From: Polydactylus sextarius
Lineage: Eukaryota > Chordata > Actinopteri > Polynemidae
Direction: 5' to 3'
Assembly (NCBI GenBank): GCA_016801845.1
Contig: CM028931.1
Coordinates: 13,091,555-13,155,554, forward strand
DNA: 64,000 nt
A program made the translations under genes and the position numbers. This document shows positions 38,756 to 52,878 of the stretch, one piece after another. The notes under the pieces were generated by a model. That model searched no databases. It was not told the origin of the DNA and worked only from the letters and a program-made list of their open reading frames with translations. Position 1 is the stretch's first letter. Every line of letters begins with the position of its first letter.

Positions 38756-41700
38756 CTCCTGTTCCTAATATTAATTTATAGACAGGACTCCAAACATTTA
38801 GATCTTAAAAAAACAGCAAATAAATAAAATGAAATACTCAACCAGCCCTTGCAGCTACATATTTCCACTAACCTTAGTTGTCTCTTCCCTGAATACTAGT
38901 CATGCCATTCACAGCCATCTGAAGACAGGGGATCTCTATTTAAAATTCCTGTCCTGAGGAGTTTTTCAGAAAAACATATTTTCTTATTCCTGAGCTTTTC
39001 CTAAAGTCTGAGCTAAATCAGGAACTGTTGCTGTGGGCTTGTATAAGTCCCATTAAGACACTGAATGTGATACTGAGCTATACAAATAAATCTGACTTGC
39101 AAGCCAAAGTGAACAGGTAAAAAAAAAAAAAATAAAATCTGCAAAAACCACAAATAAAAAACTCAGGCGCATCAGCACACACACAGACAGTCGGGATGTA
39201 TTCTAGTGTGGGCTTATAAATGCAAAAGTAACAATTCAGTGACAGTAAAACATGTTCTTAAAGCACTGCAAGAGTACTTAAGAATGAGTGGCCACTTCAA
39301 TACAAACTAATTAAAATATCTTTGTTAAAAGAACAGCCATTATTACATGAAACAGTGAGGAGGTAATTATGATGCGACTTGCTTTACCTTTATCAAGAAT
39401 AATGACCGTGATTCTCAGCATCATAACTCTACAGGCTTGCATCTACCTACCTACCTCCCTTTCCACTCCCCACTTAAATTTCTCTTTTTTCCACACTGCA
39501 GACCACTTGCAGTCCTGACTACGCAATTAAGTGCACCAGCACAATAGTACGAGACAGCACAGTATTGACGCATACATGTAATCCTGAAATACAAACACAT
39601 CCATTCGCGCGTCTATGCACACACACAGACATGTCATTAAAAGACAAGATGGATCTCCGCCCTACAGCCTTACTTTTTTAATAGCACTGTGATAAGAAGG
39701 TAGACACTTCTTTTAACAGGCAAAAATGAAGAGCCGTCTCTTCTTAATGTATACATTTGCATACATTGCAATGTAAAAACTCTACAGAAACTCATAAATA
39801 ATACATGCATGTAATAGATACTGGTGTCTACACTTCATGGTACAGCTACCTTGCAAAATGACTTATGGCTGTAGCTCCGGTGGCGTATTACGTCGCTCCT
39901 ACTTGTGTGTGTGAGCACAAGAGTGTGTCTCTATCTGTTTGTCATTTTGTGTCCATCTATCTCACAGATGCGTCGCTGTATGTCTGTGACTAAACGCAGA
40001 GGGATATCCTGCATCTTGACAGTTTGACCTTGGCAGGGAGATCAGATTTTGATGCTAATGGTGCGAGACAAATGTGCTGTTTGCTCCTTTAACTCATATT
40101 GTTTACAAATGTCTGCATGTGTGTGTCTGTGTGCATGTGTGTCTATGTGTGTACTTCATTTGTTAGTTTCGGAGCGTGTGTGTGGCACTGTTTGACCGAA
40201 AGATGTGTTGGTTGAGTGCTATCGGGTGGTAAGTGCTGCATGTTCAGCCCTCTCCCTGAGGGGAGGTCGTGCTGTTGTGGATATTGCTCCTCTAAGGTCA
40301 TTGGTTTCTATATAAACTCAACTTTTCTTATAGCAAACAAACAATACAGTTCCATCAACTTAAAAAGTGCAATATCTCACCCCTCTGTGCTTTCTATGTT
40401 CATCTGTCTGCTCTATCCTAAAGAATAACTGTCAATAGTGACAGGTTTTAAAAAAGGAGTCTAATTAGCAGTTTTGACTCACAAACAGCAGAGTACAACT
40501 GCTGCAGTAGTGGCACTACAACTAAACTCGAAGGCAATTTCATGAAAAGAGCCTTCAGTATAATGGAAGCATTCCAAATTTCGGTCCAAAATAACCCTTG
40601 TGAAGCAATGGTCAATGAGTGCAGTGCATAATGTAAAACGTCGATATGTGAGGAACCTCTTAATGCAGAGTGTGGGGTTTTTTTTTCCATCACTGCTGTT
40701 TTTTTTTTTTTTTTTTTTTTCAGCAACAGGGAAATATTAGTAAAATTACATAACTTGTTGAAAATGAGATGGCTTTGGCCTCAGAGTGAGCCACATGAAT
40801 GCAAATGTTACTAACTGCCAGATAGCAAAGTCATGACCTGGCAAACATTAAAATAAATGAAGGGAAAAAAAGTAAGGAGGGCAATGTGGCTTCATGTTTA
40901 AGAAAATGCAATGAATAAATAAATAAATGAAAGATAGGTGCAAACACCTACGCTCACCTATGCGCTACGATGCATTTTTAAGGAGGAAAGCAACGGAAAA
41001 CCACCTTAAGAGAAACTATTAATGTCAAAGAGTGTGAAATGAACTGTCAGGCACATCCGCATACTAGATGCATGTTTGATGCACAAAGTATTTGAATAAT
41101 CTGATGCCTTTTGTTTCGAAGAAACTCAACTAAGCTTTACACAAATTCCTCGAAGGCACATCCAATTAATGACACCGAACCTGGTGTCATCCTGACCCGC
41201 GGTTCATGAGATTATTTTTCCCTCCGTTTTTAAAAAAACAATCTTTGTATTTGTATTTATTTATTTATTTATTTGTGCAGTTGCTCAGAAACTGACAGAG
41301 AATTTAATGATTGCTCTCAGGAGGGGGAAAGATGGAAGCTTCATATTTCTCTCAGTGTTGGTGAATGCAGTGTTGTAATCTAAAGTGTAACATTATCCAG
41401 CAAATTACTTCACACACCAAAATTGTCAGAATCAGATATTATAGCACATTTTGAAAAGCTGTTGCATTAACAGCTGCAAAACACAAAGCGTTGTATTTTA
41501 CTACATACACACACACACACACACATAAATATACAAGAAGTATAGGAGAGAGAAAGATGTGAGATGGAGGTACATTTTATTCTGAAAATCTAAGATCTAA
41601 AGTCAACAGTCTGAATCCTTGTGACTCAGAAGCTGGCAAGTACGAGAGCAGAGGCAGTGGCTTTCTCCCTGACTGTAAAAGAAACTGCCACAACTGTCAT

Positions 41701-44700
41701 TTTTTCCCTCCACGAGTGCAGAAAAGGAGATTTCAAAGAAAATGTAATCCAAACGAACACTCGGAAGAAGGCAAAGGACTAAATCAAAATAGTTCGACTG
41801 CATAAATAGACCAGTTGAGTGTGGTTAGCAGGCGCTAAATATCAGACACGCTCTAGAAGTAACAGACAAGCTGTTCACTATGTTTACCCAAACGGAACAA
41901 TATAATTACTCAAACTCAGTTCATGTCTGACAGGTTTTTCCTTACTGACTTGCCACGATGTGTAGGTTCTTAAGGTAAAAGGCTAAGACAAGAATAGATC
42001 TGCCATTATTTTGGCATCAAAACACTCAGATGAACAGCTCTTGATAATAGATACAAGATGGTGACAGTTCTTATTTGTGGGGATTAATGGAGTTGAATAA
42101 AGTAACAAATGAGAAATCAATAGCACTATCAAAGTTTTCCAGACCACAAAGCTGCATTAGCGACTAATTAATCTTATTGCCCTCCAAAATGCATGCAAAT
42201 CCTACATTTGTCACAAAGCCAACTGTAAGTTAGAATAGCAAACATGTTTACATGGTAGGACCGTTCTGAAAAGGCAGTAACCTCAAAACGAACGACACGC
42301 AAGAACTTAATTAATGCAGTCCTCCACTGACAATTCCTCTGGAGTTACGAGATTAAGCCACTTCATTAGTGTCTGGAGAGACGAGACGAGATGAGATGAG
42401 GAAGGCAGAGCTTGGGGAGTTTCACGGAGACAGAGAAAGTGTAAAAGCCTGCTTTGTTAGTGCTCGAAAGAGACACTTTCAAGGCAGTAATTATGATGCA
42501 GAAAGAATGTAATTATTTTTCCAGAATGGCAGAACGCTCCGAGTGTCTCCTAATAGTGATGGGTGACAATCTAATAGGTCACAGAAGTAGCGCATGGGGC
42601 TTAATTGGTGTTTAAACCTAAGTGGCTTGTCTGAACGCATCCAGGCCTCTTCCCTAAAACGTGTCGCGAGTGTCTGCACCCTGTGATCCTGCCTGGCAGG
42701 ATGTGACAAATGTGATCAGAGAAAAGCAGCGTCATTGTGCATTTCACACAGTCTGACAGGTTGCAGAAATAAGCCTGAGGTATCCTGAGTGTGTTTTAAA
42801 AAGTGTTTAAGCCACTGACTCTTTTTGCGCTCCCTTCCCAAGGGAGTCCTCAAACTGTTTTAATCCAAATTAGACAAAGACTGAATACAGATTGAAGGGT
42901 GACTTTGTTGCAGGCTGTTCTATTAAAAGAATCACAGCTCTTTCCTTTGATCAATAACTTTTATATAAATTATCTATGAAAACTAATCATGGCATTCCTG
43001 CTATCTGCTAGACATCGCCCCATGCTTTACATTGAATAGCACAGAGAGGTATCTCACTCCAAATGACTTTTCTCACATGAGCCTCGGTGACAGAATAAAT
43101 GATCCACTATAATGGATAAACCACTTTGCACCTTGTTGCCGCTTTCCCAGGTTACTACTGTGAACATGGCTTTATGGGAAATGAAGCGTTTTCTCTATAA
43201 CTCCTGTGGGAGAGCTGCAGCGATGAGTTAAAACGTCTGGACTCCTAATGGAAGGTTTGGTCGTGAGAACAAACCACAAAAGTTTTCCTTTTTTTTTTTT
43301 TTCTCCTGAGCCAGTATCAGCTCACATTTGCCCTCTCTCCTCACTACTCAGCCAAAAATGTCGATTCAGGAAGCTCAGTATTCTGATTGAAATCATAAAT
43401 CCATTTTATTCATTTCCAGATTTTCATTTTGTAAGATCTATTATTGAAAGACAAAAAAGGGCCCATTGAAAGCTTACAGCATGTGTTTAGAGTAAGCCAC
43501 TGTGACATGGCAATGTCGCTGGAGGCAACAGATCTCTAAGAATATCTGCTGCGGAGTAGAGTGAAGGTTCATGTGACAGATGTTGCGAGTGAGCTGAACT
43601 TTATCATCCTAAACATTGAAGAGGGTTAGTTTCGCCGCCACCCCAATACTCTGATCAGCGTTTGACCCCTGACACAGCTCACAGCTGACTGCAAATTGTG
43701 ACAAGGCACATATGGTAGATCATTATTCTGAATAATCTGTTGCCATGGCAATGTTTGAACCCGTTGGCCATTGATGGTCCCTCCTTCCCTCCCTCTCTCA
43801 TGTCTGACTTAGTGGTTGGAGGCAGTTTCGCCTCTTTGCCCTCTTAAAGTGCTGGGGATTAGAAATGTACATTATCGCTTTAATCTCCTCTTTAACCCCT
43901 TCAATCAGCATGGCAGCTCCCACAGAGAGAGTGGGACCCAACCACTCTGCCTGAGCTGCATATGGCCAAACATGTTTTTCCCTGATTGTGTATTAAATAA
44001 AGCATGATATAAAAGAAAGAAGGTTTCATGCACTTGGAAGTGCTGTCCTTTCTCAGTAATCCACTTCAATCCTCATCTGCATCAGCCCCCCTTTGGTGTC
44101 AGTAAGTGTGTGCCCATGATATAAGCACACTGAGCCACTACTGAGCTCTTACTTATTGCCTCCCCTTCTGACAGTCAATCTTTTCCAAAAACAGATAAAC
44201 ATGCCTTTCACTCTTGAAATGTAAAAAAACAAGAAACAAAAATTTACTGCTAAAATGTTCCCCCAGATTACGCCCACCCCACCCCTTTCCTCTTCCTCTC
44301 TGTGAGCTGTGTAAGCATGAAATACAAAATTGCTCTGAATTCTAATTGAGTGGCAACGGAAAGATAATTTGTTTTGAGTTAAAGAAAAAAGAAATGTTTG
44401 AGATCGAAAGCAATTCAAATCAGTAACACCAGTTGAAAAAGCCTATTATGAAAATGCATTAAGTGCAAATTACCACTTTAATATGATAATAATTTTGCCG
44501 TGAGAAACAGCCAACATTACAAAAAAGGATGACACATTTTAACAGTGACACTCATGCATCAAGGACATGTTTGAGAAAGTTGAGTCAAAGTTTTAAGTAG
44601 ATTATGGCGCCAAGGTGACTCACACATTATGTCATATTAGCAGCTGAAAATGAGAATGTTATACAGTGAAAAGATGCTCGCGGGTTGGTTTATAGATTGT

Positions 44701-46124
44701 GTCCGTGGGGAAATTACGTCACCACCATTTCTGTGACCTCTGAACTGTGTCGCTACAGGCTGACAGTTGCTGTCACTCCAAAACCACAGCACAGAGCAAA
44801 CACATCACAGCCCATCTGAAATAGAAAACACATTATCATCATATTCTTGACCTAGCTGGCTGATGATTGACAGTGCATTGACCCCAAGGTGAACATCAGC
44901 CTATCAAAACAAAGGTCAAAGATGGGGCCGAGATCCCTCCTCTTTCCTTGCTCCTCCTCCACACTTCACCTCTTGTCTCAAACCTGTCACCATCTCGTCA
45001 TCCCTTCGCTTTCTTTCATCCACTCCCCTTGACCACCCTGCCCTACAGTGCTAAAGAGTTTCTCTCTTCATTTTCAACGCATTTGCAATAAATCAATGCG
45101 AGTTGAGGGGCTGTAGAAATAGTGTGAGCCTGATTGATTTCTTATGTTAGCACATTATAGAAGCCTGTGAGGAGTCTGCCAGTTTCCATATACTCCCTAA
45201 AGTGAGAAAAGCCGAGAAGGTATAACTTTAACATGCTGGGAGGATTTAACAAAAACACTGCATGATCCAAAACAAGCTTAAGGACATTTTTCAGTGATTA
45301 TGTGACAGTTATTGTTCCCATCTGGTCACAAATTACTGTAAAAAATAAAACTGAGACAGCCTGTGCTATTTCTGCAAAAATCATACAACTCTCCAAAAAA
45401 TCTCTGGACTTGAGACTTGTTTTTTCCCCATTGTACTTCTCTCAAATAAGTTCTCCAACACTCTCTGTAGTCCATCCCCATGTCTTGCAAACTTCATCTA
45501 TTAGTCATTGCATCTGTAAGAAAGATTTGGCTAAAGGTGGCAGACAAATGGCTGAGACACTGTACAGCACTGACAGCCTCTATAAGGGCTTTTATAGTAC
45601 CAGACTCAGACTGAAATTACATGTACTGGATTATCTGACGACTTAGCCAGAAAATGTCCATTTAAGATTAACATTGCAAAGTAAAGGTGGAAGTGAGGTA
45701 TAGTCTACTGTATAAGAAGTAAAAGGAACCCTTTTTAATATTAACTGTTGCTTTCATGTGTCATTTATAGAAACAGACAAAAAAGATTCCAAAAGAGATG
45801 GATGAGGATAATGACTTTGGATGAATTAATACTAGCAATGAATGGTAATTACCATTGATATATTATGTTGTGATTTATTAATCATCAAATGATTGAAGTT
45901 AAACTGTCTGTAGCATGATATCCATAAATAATAACACTGGGATTACTACTATAATACTGTCGTGTTACCAACAACCTATTCTCCCATGTGGAACAAGAGC
46001 AAACTGTTGGTCTCTGGGTGTAGTCAAGTATGTCCATCATCCTCTAAACCTGCTTATGGCCAGGTATTAAATTCAGTGTTCAATATTCTTATTTTTACTA
46101 CATATACTCTTGTCAAACAGCTCA

Positions 46125-47937
46125 TACGCATCCACCAAGACATTAGAAGCAGATCTTTTAAGTCTTGGAGTTACAAGGTGGGACCTACATGAATCAGACT
46201 TGTCTAGCACATCCTACAGATGCTTGATTGGATTGAGCTTTGGGGAATTTGGAGCCAAGTCAACAACCTGAACTCGATATATTCTTCAAACCATTCCCGA
46301 ACCATGTTTTCAGAAGCCACTGCAACAATGTTTAGATAGGTGGTACATGTTAACATAATTAACATCCACATGAAAGGCAAGACCCAAAGTTTCGAAGCAG
46401 AACACTGTGCTAAGCATCACACTGCCATGCATCGTGTGTTTTGATACCTTTCTCTCAGAACCAGTATTAACTTTTTCCCACAACTGCCTCGACTGCTCAC
46501 AACCATATCCAAAGTTCGCTGCTTTTCCTTCCTTGGACCACTTTTGGTGGGTACCAACCATTGTAGACAAAACATGAAAAGAACATCCCCCAGGGACTGC
46601 AGTTTTGGACAATCTCTGTCCCAGTTATCCAGTCGTCACTGGTTGGCCCTCATCTTTGGAGCGATATTTGTTTCACTTCAAATTGAATCTGAATATTTTA
46701 TTGAGAATTGAATTCCACTTAATCTGAAATTATATGTTAGATTTTGAAATTGTATGTATTATGTTGAAATTGAATGTAAGCAAAAACAAAATAAAATTCC
46801 ACATTCTCCACTCAATATCCATATTTAGTTTCAGTTCTAACAATTCAGTTTCAGTTCTGACAATTCAGTTTCAGTTCTAACAATTCAATTTCAGTTCTCA
46901 CAATTTAATTTCAGTTCTCACAATTGCATTTGTTCTTTCAACACAGTGTGACTGACAGAGAAGATGAAATTGATTTGGTTTCAGATAAACTTGCAAAGAC
47001 GTTTTCAAGATAAACTTTTCAAGAAAACAGCAGTGTTACCTTGCCATGTGTCAAAGTGTGCTGACAATAAAACTGGTACCTTGCAAAAATCTGTATTGTT
47101 CCTGTTAGCTCAACTAGTAAGTAGAGGCGCTCTAGAGCCAGCCCTAAAGTAGCGAACACCACTTCTATACTTTTTGTGTCAGTTCAACTTGGAACAAGGC
47201 TAAATGAATCGATCGGCATTAGTCAGGCTCATCGCCTAGATTTTATTAAAGATCAACAGATTTTTTTTTCCATCGTGAGAAATTGGGGGTGTGGTGTGAG
47301 AGCATGTGAAGACAGTTAAAAGCGTGTGTGTCATGCTCATTACGTGAGAGTTGGCAGCTGTGTGTACTTAAGGTATTCTCCATCATGTAAGCTGAGTCCA
47401 AGTCATTCTCTCCAGACCATCTCTGGCTGAGTTCAGAGCAACTTTGCAATGTGCTGGTCTCTGATAAGTCCCGTGAGCCTCTGTGTGCATGAGCAATGTG
47501 TTCCAAAGTAAGTCAGACTTCAAACTGAATTGTGAGAACTGAAATTGAATTGTTAGAACTGAAATTGAATTGTGAGAACTGGATATTGAATGGAGAATGG
47601 GGAAATGTATTTTCTTTTTGGTTACATTGGATTTCAACATATAATACATACAATTTCAAAATATAACATACAATTTCAGATCAAGTGGAATTCAATTCTC
47701 AGTAAAATATTCAGATTCAATTTGAAGTGAAACAAATATCACTCCATACTCATCAAACTTGCTCACGTCTTTTCAATGCCCAATTTTACTGCTTCTGACA
47801 TCAACGTCAAGGACAAAAATCACATGCTGCCTAATAAATGCCATCCACTAAGAGGTGCCATTGTACCAAGATAGTCAATGTCATTCACTTTATCCCATCA
47901 GATTGATGTATATAGTTTTAGGTATGGCTGATATGGA
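46125..47937 (-). pseudogene. Decayed Tc1-like transposon, interrupted by a foldback element
   Basis: Read on the minus strand, the two parts (47937-47755 and 46648-46125) resemble a Tc1-type transposase gene common in fish. Recognisable pieces are THQKWSKEGK and VNTGSERKVSKHT (DNA-binding half), GSVMLSTVFCFETLG (catalytic half), and, further left, sequence matching the C-terminal DDE region before the PNSPDLNPIEHLW-type block. An internal deletion joins the DNA-binding part straight to the catalytic part, removing the first catalytic aspartate region, and several stops are present. It cannot encode an active enzyme. The interruption at 46655-47748 is described separately. Outer ends are approximate; the right end may include a degraded terminal repeat near TATGGCTGATATGG. 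Confidence 0.7.
46655..47748. mobile_element. Foldback-type element with long inverted repeats
   Basis: The two ends are inverted copies of about 230-270 bp: the left arm runs from TTTGGAGCGATATTTGTTTCACTTCA and the right arm ends in the reverse complement of TATGGAGTGATATTTGTTTCACTTCA. Each arm ends internally in tandem 20-bp units of the type AGTTTCAGTTCTAACAATTC (five on the left, 46827-46926; about three inverted on the right, 47524-47583). The element is flanked by CTCATC at 46649-46654 and 47749-47754, and removing it with one CTCATC makes the surrounding Tc1-like sequence continuous. The middle (about 46930-47520) is unique-looking and has no recognisable protein. Confidence 0.75.
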
Positions 47938-50900
47938 AAACTCATCATGGCCAAGATCTCATTTAAGTTGTACATTTCCAAGCAGCTTCAAATCCAAATG
48001 ATATCTCAAACATGTTTGAGCAAGTATATATGAATGAAGTGGAAATACCAGAACTGGGCAGGCTATAACCCAGTTCTGTAAAATGATAAAAACACTACAC
48101 TTGATCCTCTTGCTTTTTCTTTGACCTGTTTAACACACTGCCTGGTCTCAGAGAACTGAAACATTACACACAATGTTTGGGGTCAAGATATTTATAAGAG
48201 GGAACAACAAAACTGGTGGCCCTGTCCTCAATCATTTGCCGAAGGTCACGGAGATTCAGTTTTTGACCATTTGTGATTTATTGTCTTTTGTTGTACAGAT
48301 CCGATTACAGCAGAAGCAAGAGAGAGCATTGCAGGGTTTACGGAGTAGTCATTTAGATAAAATAACACCCGCAATAACACACAACAGAAGAAGAACCAAA
48401 TACATTAACATTAAAAGTCTGACAACTATACACCCTGTTGACTGGATGGATTTGGTATCAGAATGAGTCACATTGTCATTATCTTCAACCACCTGCATCG
48501 ACTAAGAGCTGAGTCAGACAAACTGTCAGGAAAGAAAACTGTATTGGCATTTCACTAAAAGAACTGTGAGCTGCCCACTGAAGAATAAATCTCAATTTCA
48601 GTGGCACTTTGAGTTTTCAGCACTAATTAGCAAATGTTTGTATGCTAACACACTTAACTTAGTCAGAGACACCCACCCAACATTAGCATTAGCGTTATCA
48701 TAGCGCATAAAGTTAGAGAGATGACAGAAAGAGATCACATTCATTTAAATTTACAGATGTTAAATATATAAATTAACTTGAACTTGTTGCCTTTATAACA
48801 ATACCTTCGTCCTGCTTGAACACTGCGCAATTTACATTTTTCACAATCTCCCGTACTTTCACCATGTGTGTTTTACCACAGTAGCTTTTTCTTCCCTGTA
48901 ATGTATTATATTAACTGAAGAGTGTATGTGCGCTTGTGTGTCTGGTTTTCTGTGTCTGCTTGCTCAGAAGTGTCTCTGTACATGCGAGTTTTTGTTTCTC
49001 TGAGGAATATGTCCTGTTCTCCACGCTGCCAGGTTCCACAACATCAGCAGAAACTACCAGCCCCGCAGTTCTCTACATTTCCATATCCAATCTCATTCAG
49101 ACTTAGGTATTGCAGAGAGGTGCAGAATTTCACCAGAGGAAACAAGACAAACCAAATATAGTAAATATGAGCTTGTGCAGCCATAAGCACAGAGGCTCAA
49201 AAACTGGCTCTAAAATGAGATGCAAGTTGAAATGTGTGGAAAACATAATGTTTTATTTCTCTGCTAATGAAAAACACAAGAGTACGAGAGAGAGAGAGAG
49301 AAGTTTTGTGAGCTTTTTTTGTATTAAATGGGTCAAGAACAATAAAATGTTTCTTCACGGAGATATTATAAATTCCAGCTTTGTGAGACTGAGTCTGGGA
49401 TTATTTTCAACATCAATCCTTCTCCTACATTTTTGTGATTGATTTAATGTTTGAATGATTTAAAGGGGAGGGTTTTGGAATAACAACAAGCTATGGGAGT
49501 GAGGCCCTACAATCCCTCATTTATTCAAATGTGCCACTTTCCCCAAGCACATCTGAATAATGGCACACAGTCTGCCAGATTGAATTTTTGATGATGAATA
49601 AATAATGGATGTCGGTGGATAAGTCTGTTAATATATTAGCCATGAGTTTGTCATAACTGTTTAATAGGGTAGTGGTGATAAATACATCTCTTTGTCTCGT
49701 CGTGCCTCCTTCTTCTCTATTTTTTTAAGAATTTCTTTTCATGCACCATTTCTTGCTTTTTGCGTCTGCGTCTTGTGTCTGTAATGTTTTTCTCATCTCC
49801 TTATCACTCGCCTGAACTATTTCATGAGGCTCTCTTCTCATTCTCTTGATCACAACAAAAAATAATTTCATTTTTCTTTTAGTTGAGTGATCACACTTTA
49901 TTTGCTAGGGGGGACCTAGGGCATGAATTCTACTTAAGATATGCTTTGTAGCTTTATCATTGCTTACGTGAAATGGAGAGAATTTGACTTGTTTTGTTTT
50001 TCACACATTTGACTTTTAATGAGAAAATCTTTTCATTTTCACATCCGATCCACTGACCAAGAAGACTTCTTAATATGGACGACGAAGATACCTCAGCTTC
50101 TGTCCCTCCAGTCAATTAATGTCGCTATTAACCTTGAGACACCTGATGTTGCCTGGCTCATAATAGCGCTATTATATTTTCTCTGTTAGCTTAAGCAAGT
50201 CATTATCAGGTAAATATATGAAGCCAGTTTTTGGCTGAAATGACTCCATTTAGCTCGAAGGAGAACCAATAATGTGATTTTTGGAGAAAGTACTTAGGTG
50301 TAAGAGAGTTACAGAGCAACACGACTCAATCAAAGGTGCTTTAACCGATAAAAAAGACTTAGTGGAACAGATGCCACACACAAGCATAAACTATTTTGAC
50401 AATCATCTGTGGCTCTCTGTCAAGTTTTCACTATATTCCAACATTTTTCAGTGTGATTGTGTGTCCTGTCATAATCTTCTGCTCTGGATTCATTGACCAG
50501 AGATGAGTGATAGCTTGATTAAACCTTCTCAATTTATTGTAAATTATTCATTGGGTTTTAATGGAGTCTAATTAATTTCCTTATTATTTACTGATTGGTC
50601 AAACATGTAACCCCACATAACCCAGACACGTACAAGACACAAACTGCACTCCTATATGTACGTGATTCCTGAGTATTCATTAGTTGTGAACACTGATTGT
50701 ATTACACTGATACAAGACAGAGGAGAAAGAAAAAAAATGTCTTTTCTGTTGTGGGAAGTATGTACCCTTCAAAACAGATCTCAGCTAATCTCTCATCTCT
50801 ATTTGATCAAAACTCTAGTGTCCCATGAACGGAACTCTTTAACTCTAAGATTGAAATCGCCAGGAGGAAATTGGACACTTCTCACTGGAGATATGGAGAT

Positions 50901-51226
50901 AGCGCTCTATCAGTCAGCAGAATGGGCCTGGCTAGTTGTCCGTCAAAATGACTGAACTCTGTAACACGTCTCTCTCATTCCTCACTCCAACCACTCTGCC
51001 TCGTTTCCACCCTGCTCTTTTTCACTAGCTCCGTACACCTCTCATAAGCCTCTCATGGGTGATTTCCAATGCATTTTTAATGATGATTTTGCAGGGAAGT
51101 GAATGATAAATTGCAGAACTGAGATATTACAGTCTTCCTGAATAAAGTAGTGGGGAGAATATACACATTTATCTTTCCTTTGAGTGTTTTTTTCACCTTA
51201 TTCATTCTTTCTTTCTGAAGAGATAT

Positions 51227-51227
<1 letters not shown>

Positions 51228-51258
<31 letters not shown>
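51228..51258. repeat. (AC)n microsatellite
   Basis: A (CA)15 tract in fibcd1 intron 1. Confidence 0.95.
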
Positions 51259-51262
<4 letters not shown>

Positions 51263-52854
51263 TTCACAAAGAATGAATCCTGCAGAATCCTGCAGATGGA
51301 AATCTAATGCCTTTGTCTGCCTAGCCCCCCTCCCCTCTCTCCAACCTTCTCCTCCCCCTCTCACACTTTTAGCTCTTCTACTGTGAAACCCTGCCCATCA
51401 GGTCAGCTTGCTGACACATCTGTCAATGCATGCTCTGGGAGGTAGAGTGTAACCTTGCCCTGCGGTGCCATCTTAATGTTCCCTCCTCAGCTTTACTTTC
51501 TTCCTATTCATTCAAAGAAAAGGAAACCTAAAGTGTGACCATTTACATTGTGCTCCTCCACCACTTGCACTATACATAGATATGTAAATTACATTCACAC
51601 TCAAAAACCCAAAGACACAAAATCAACACAATTACCAAGAATCACGAATCAATTAGTTACGATAACTTCCTATTGCAGCTGTTGTTTTGGATGCGAGTGA
51701 GCCCCTGGTGATGCTCTGGGGCTTCAGTGATGAGGCTTGTAAATGATCCAAGAGTCGACTGTGGAGACAGAAAAAAAGACTATGTTTCCTTCCAACAGCG
51801 ATGTGTGGTATATCTGATATCCTGCTTTGTTGGAGGTATGTGGGTATGTGGGATTTTGAGCAGCTGGAATATATCTGCGTCATCTTTGCAAAAGGTACAT
51901 GTGCCCCCAGCTAGCTTGCTGTCTGCTCAACACTGATCTGGAGCCTGCTGTGATTCATACTTTCCAACCCTCCTGTGTCCTTTGTACTTTACTCTGGGTT
52001 ACTCTTTTTGTTACTCTCTATCCCGCCTCTTATTTTTACTCGATGGGACTCGAGTCCCATTTTTGTCCTTCGTTCGTTTCTTCTCAAGGCCTCTTGGCCA
52101 ACTTGCGGGCAACCAAGAATCTGATATTAAAATACCCTGTCCCTTCATGTCAGCGTAAGCTATAGAATTGGAGAAAATGAGAAAGACACTGAAGAGTGTG
52201 AGGGTCAGATAACAAAAGGATGAGCAAGGCCAAAAAGCACAGAGGGAGGAATCATTGTCATTAATAACCTTCAGCCTGGTAAAGCCTCCAGCCTCACCAT
52301 GTTGCACAAAAATGGCTCCATCTGTCTGCAGCAGAAAAACCTAAACAAAATAACACAGCGCTCCATTAAGGCACTACATCACTCTCTATGTAAAAAGCAC
52401 TCCTCACTTATGTAACGACTTGACAGTAATGGCTCGTTACCGCTTTGATCCACCAACACACACTCCTCTCACACATTCATACCTTCAATCCTAACAATAG
52501 GCCCACACTTCTGTGAACCACTTAGGTTTTGATCCCACAATTCAACAATACTAAATCAACGGGTCTCAACTGTACAGTGCAGAGATTTGTCCAAAGCTAC
52601 AAAGAGGATATTGATAAGATAGGGAGGGATCACAAGTAGACAGGTAATTAGAAAAGCAAGTGAGACATTAGGGATTTGATTTTCATTACAACATAAAATG
52701 TGCTGTTATAATGATTGAGGGATTGGTAATTTTTTTTCTCTTGACAAACTGACTGACTACTCCCTCCGCTCCCACCTCCACAGTTTTTAGCACATCATCA
52801 CACAATCACTTCACGTAAGGACCCACACAACTACACTTTGCAGCCGTTAACCCT

Positions 52855-52878
52855 ACACACACACACACACACACACAC
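52855..52878. repeat. (AC)n microsatellite
   Basis: A (AC)12 tract. Confidence 0.93.
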
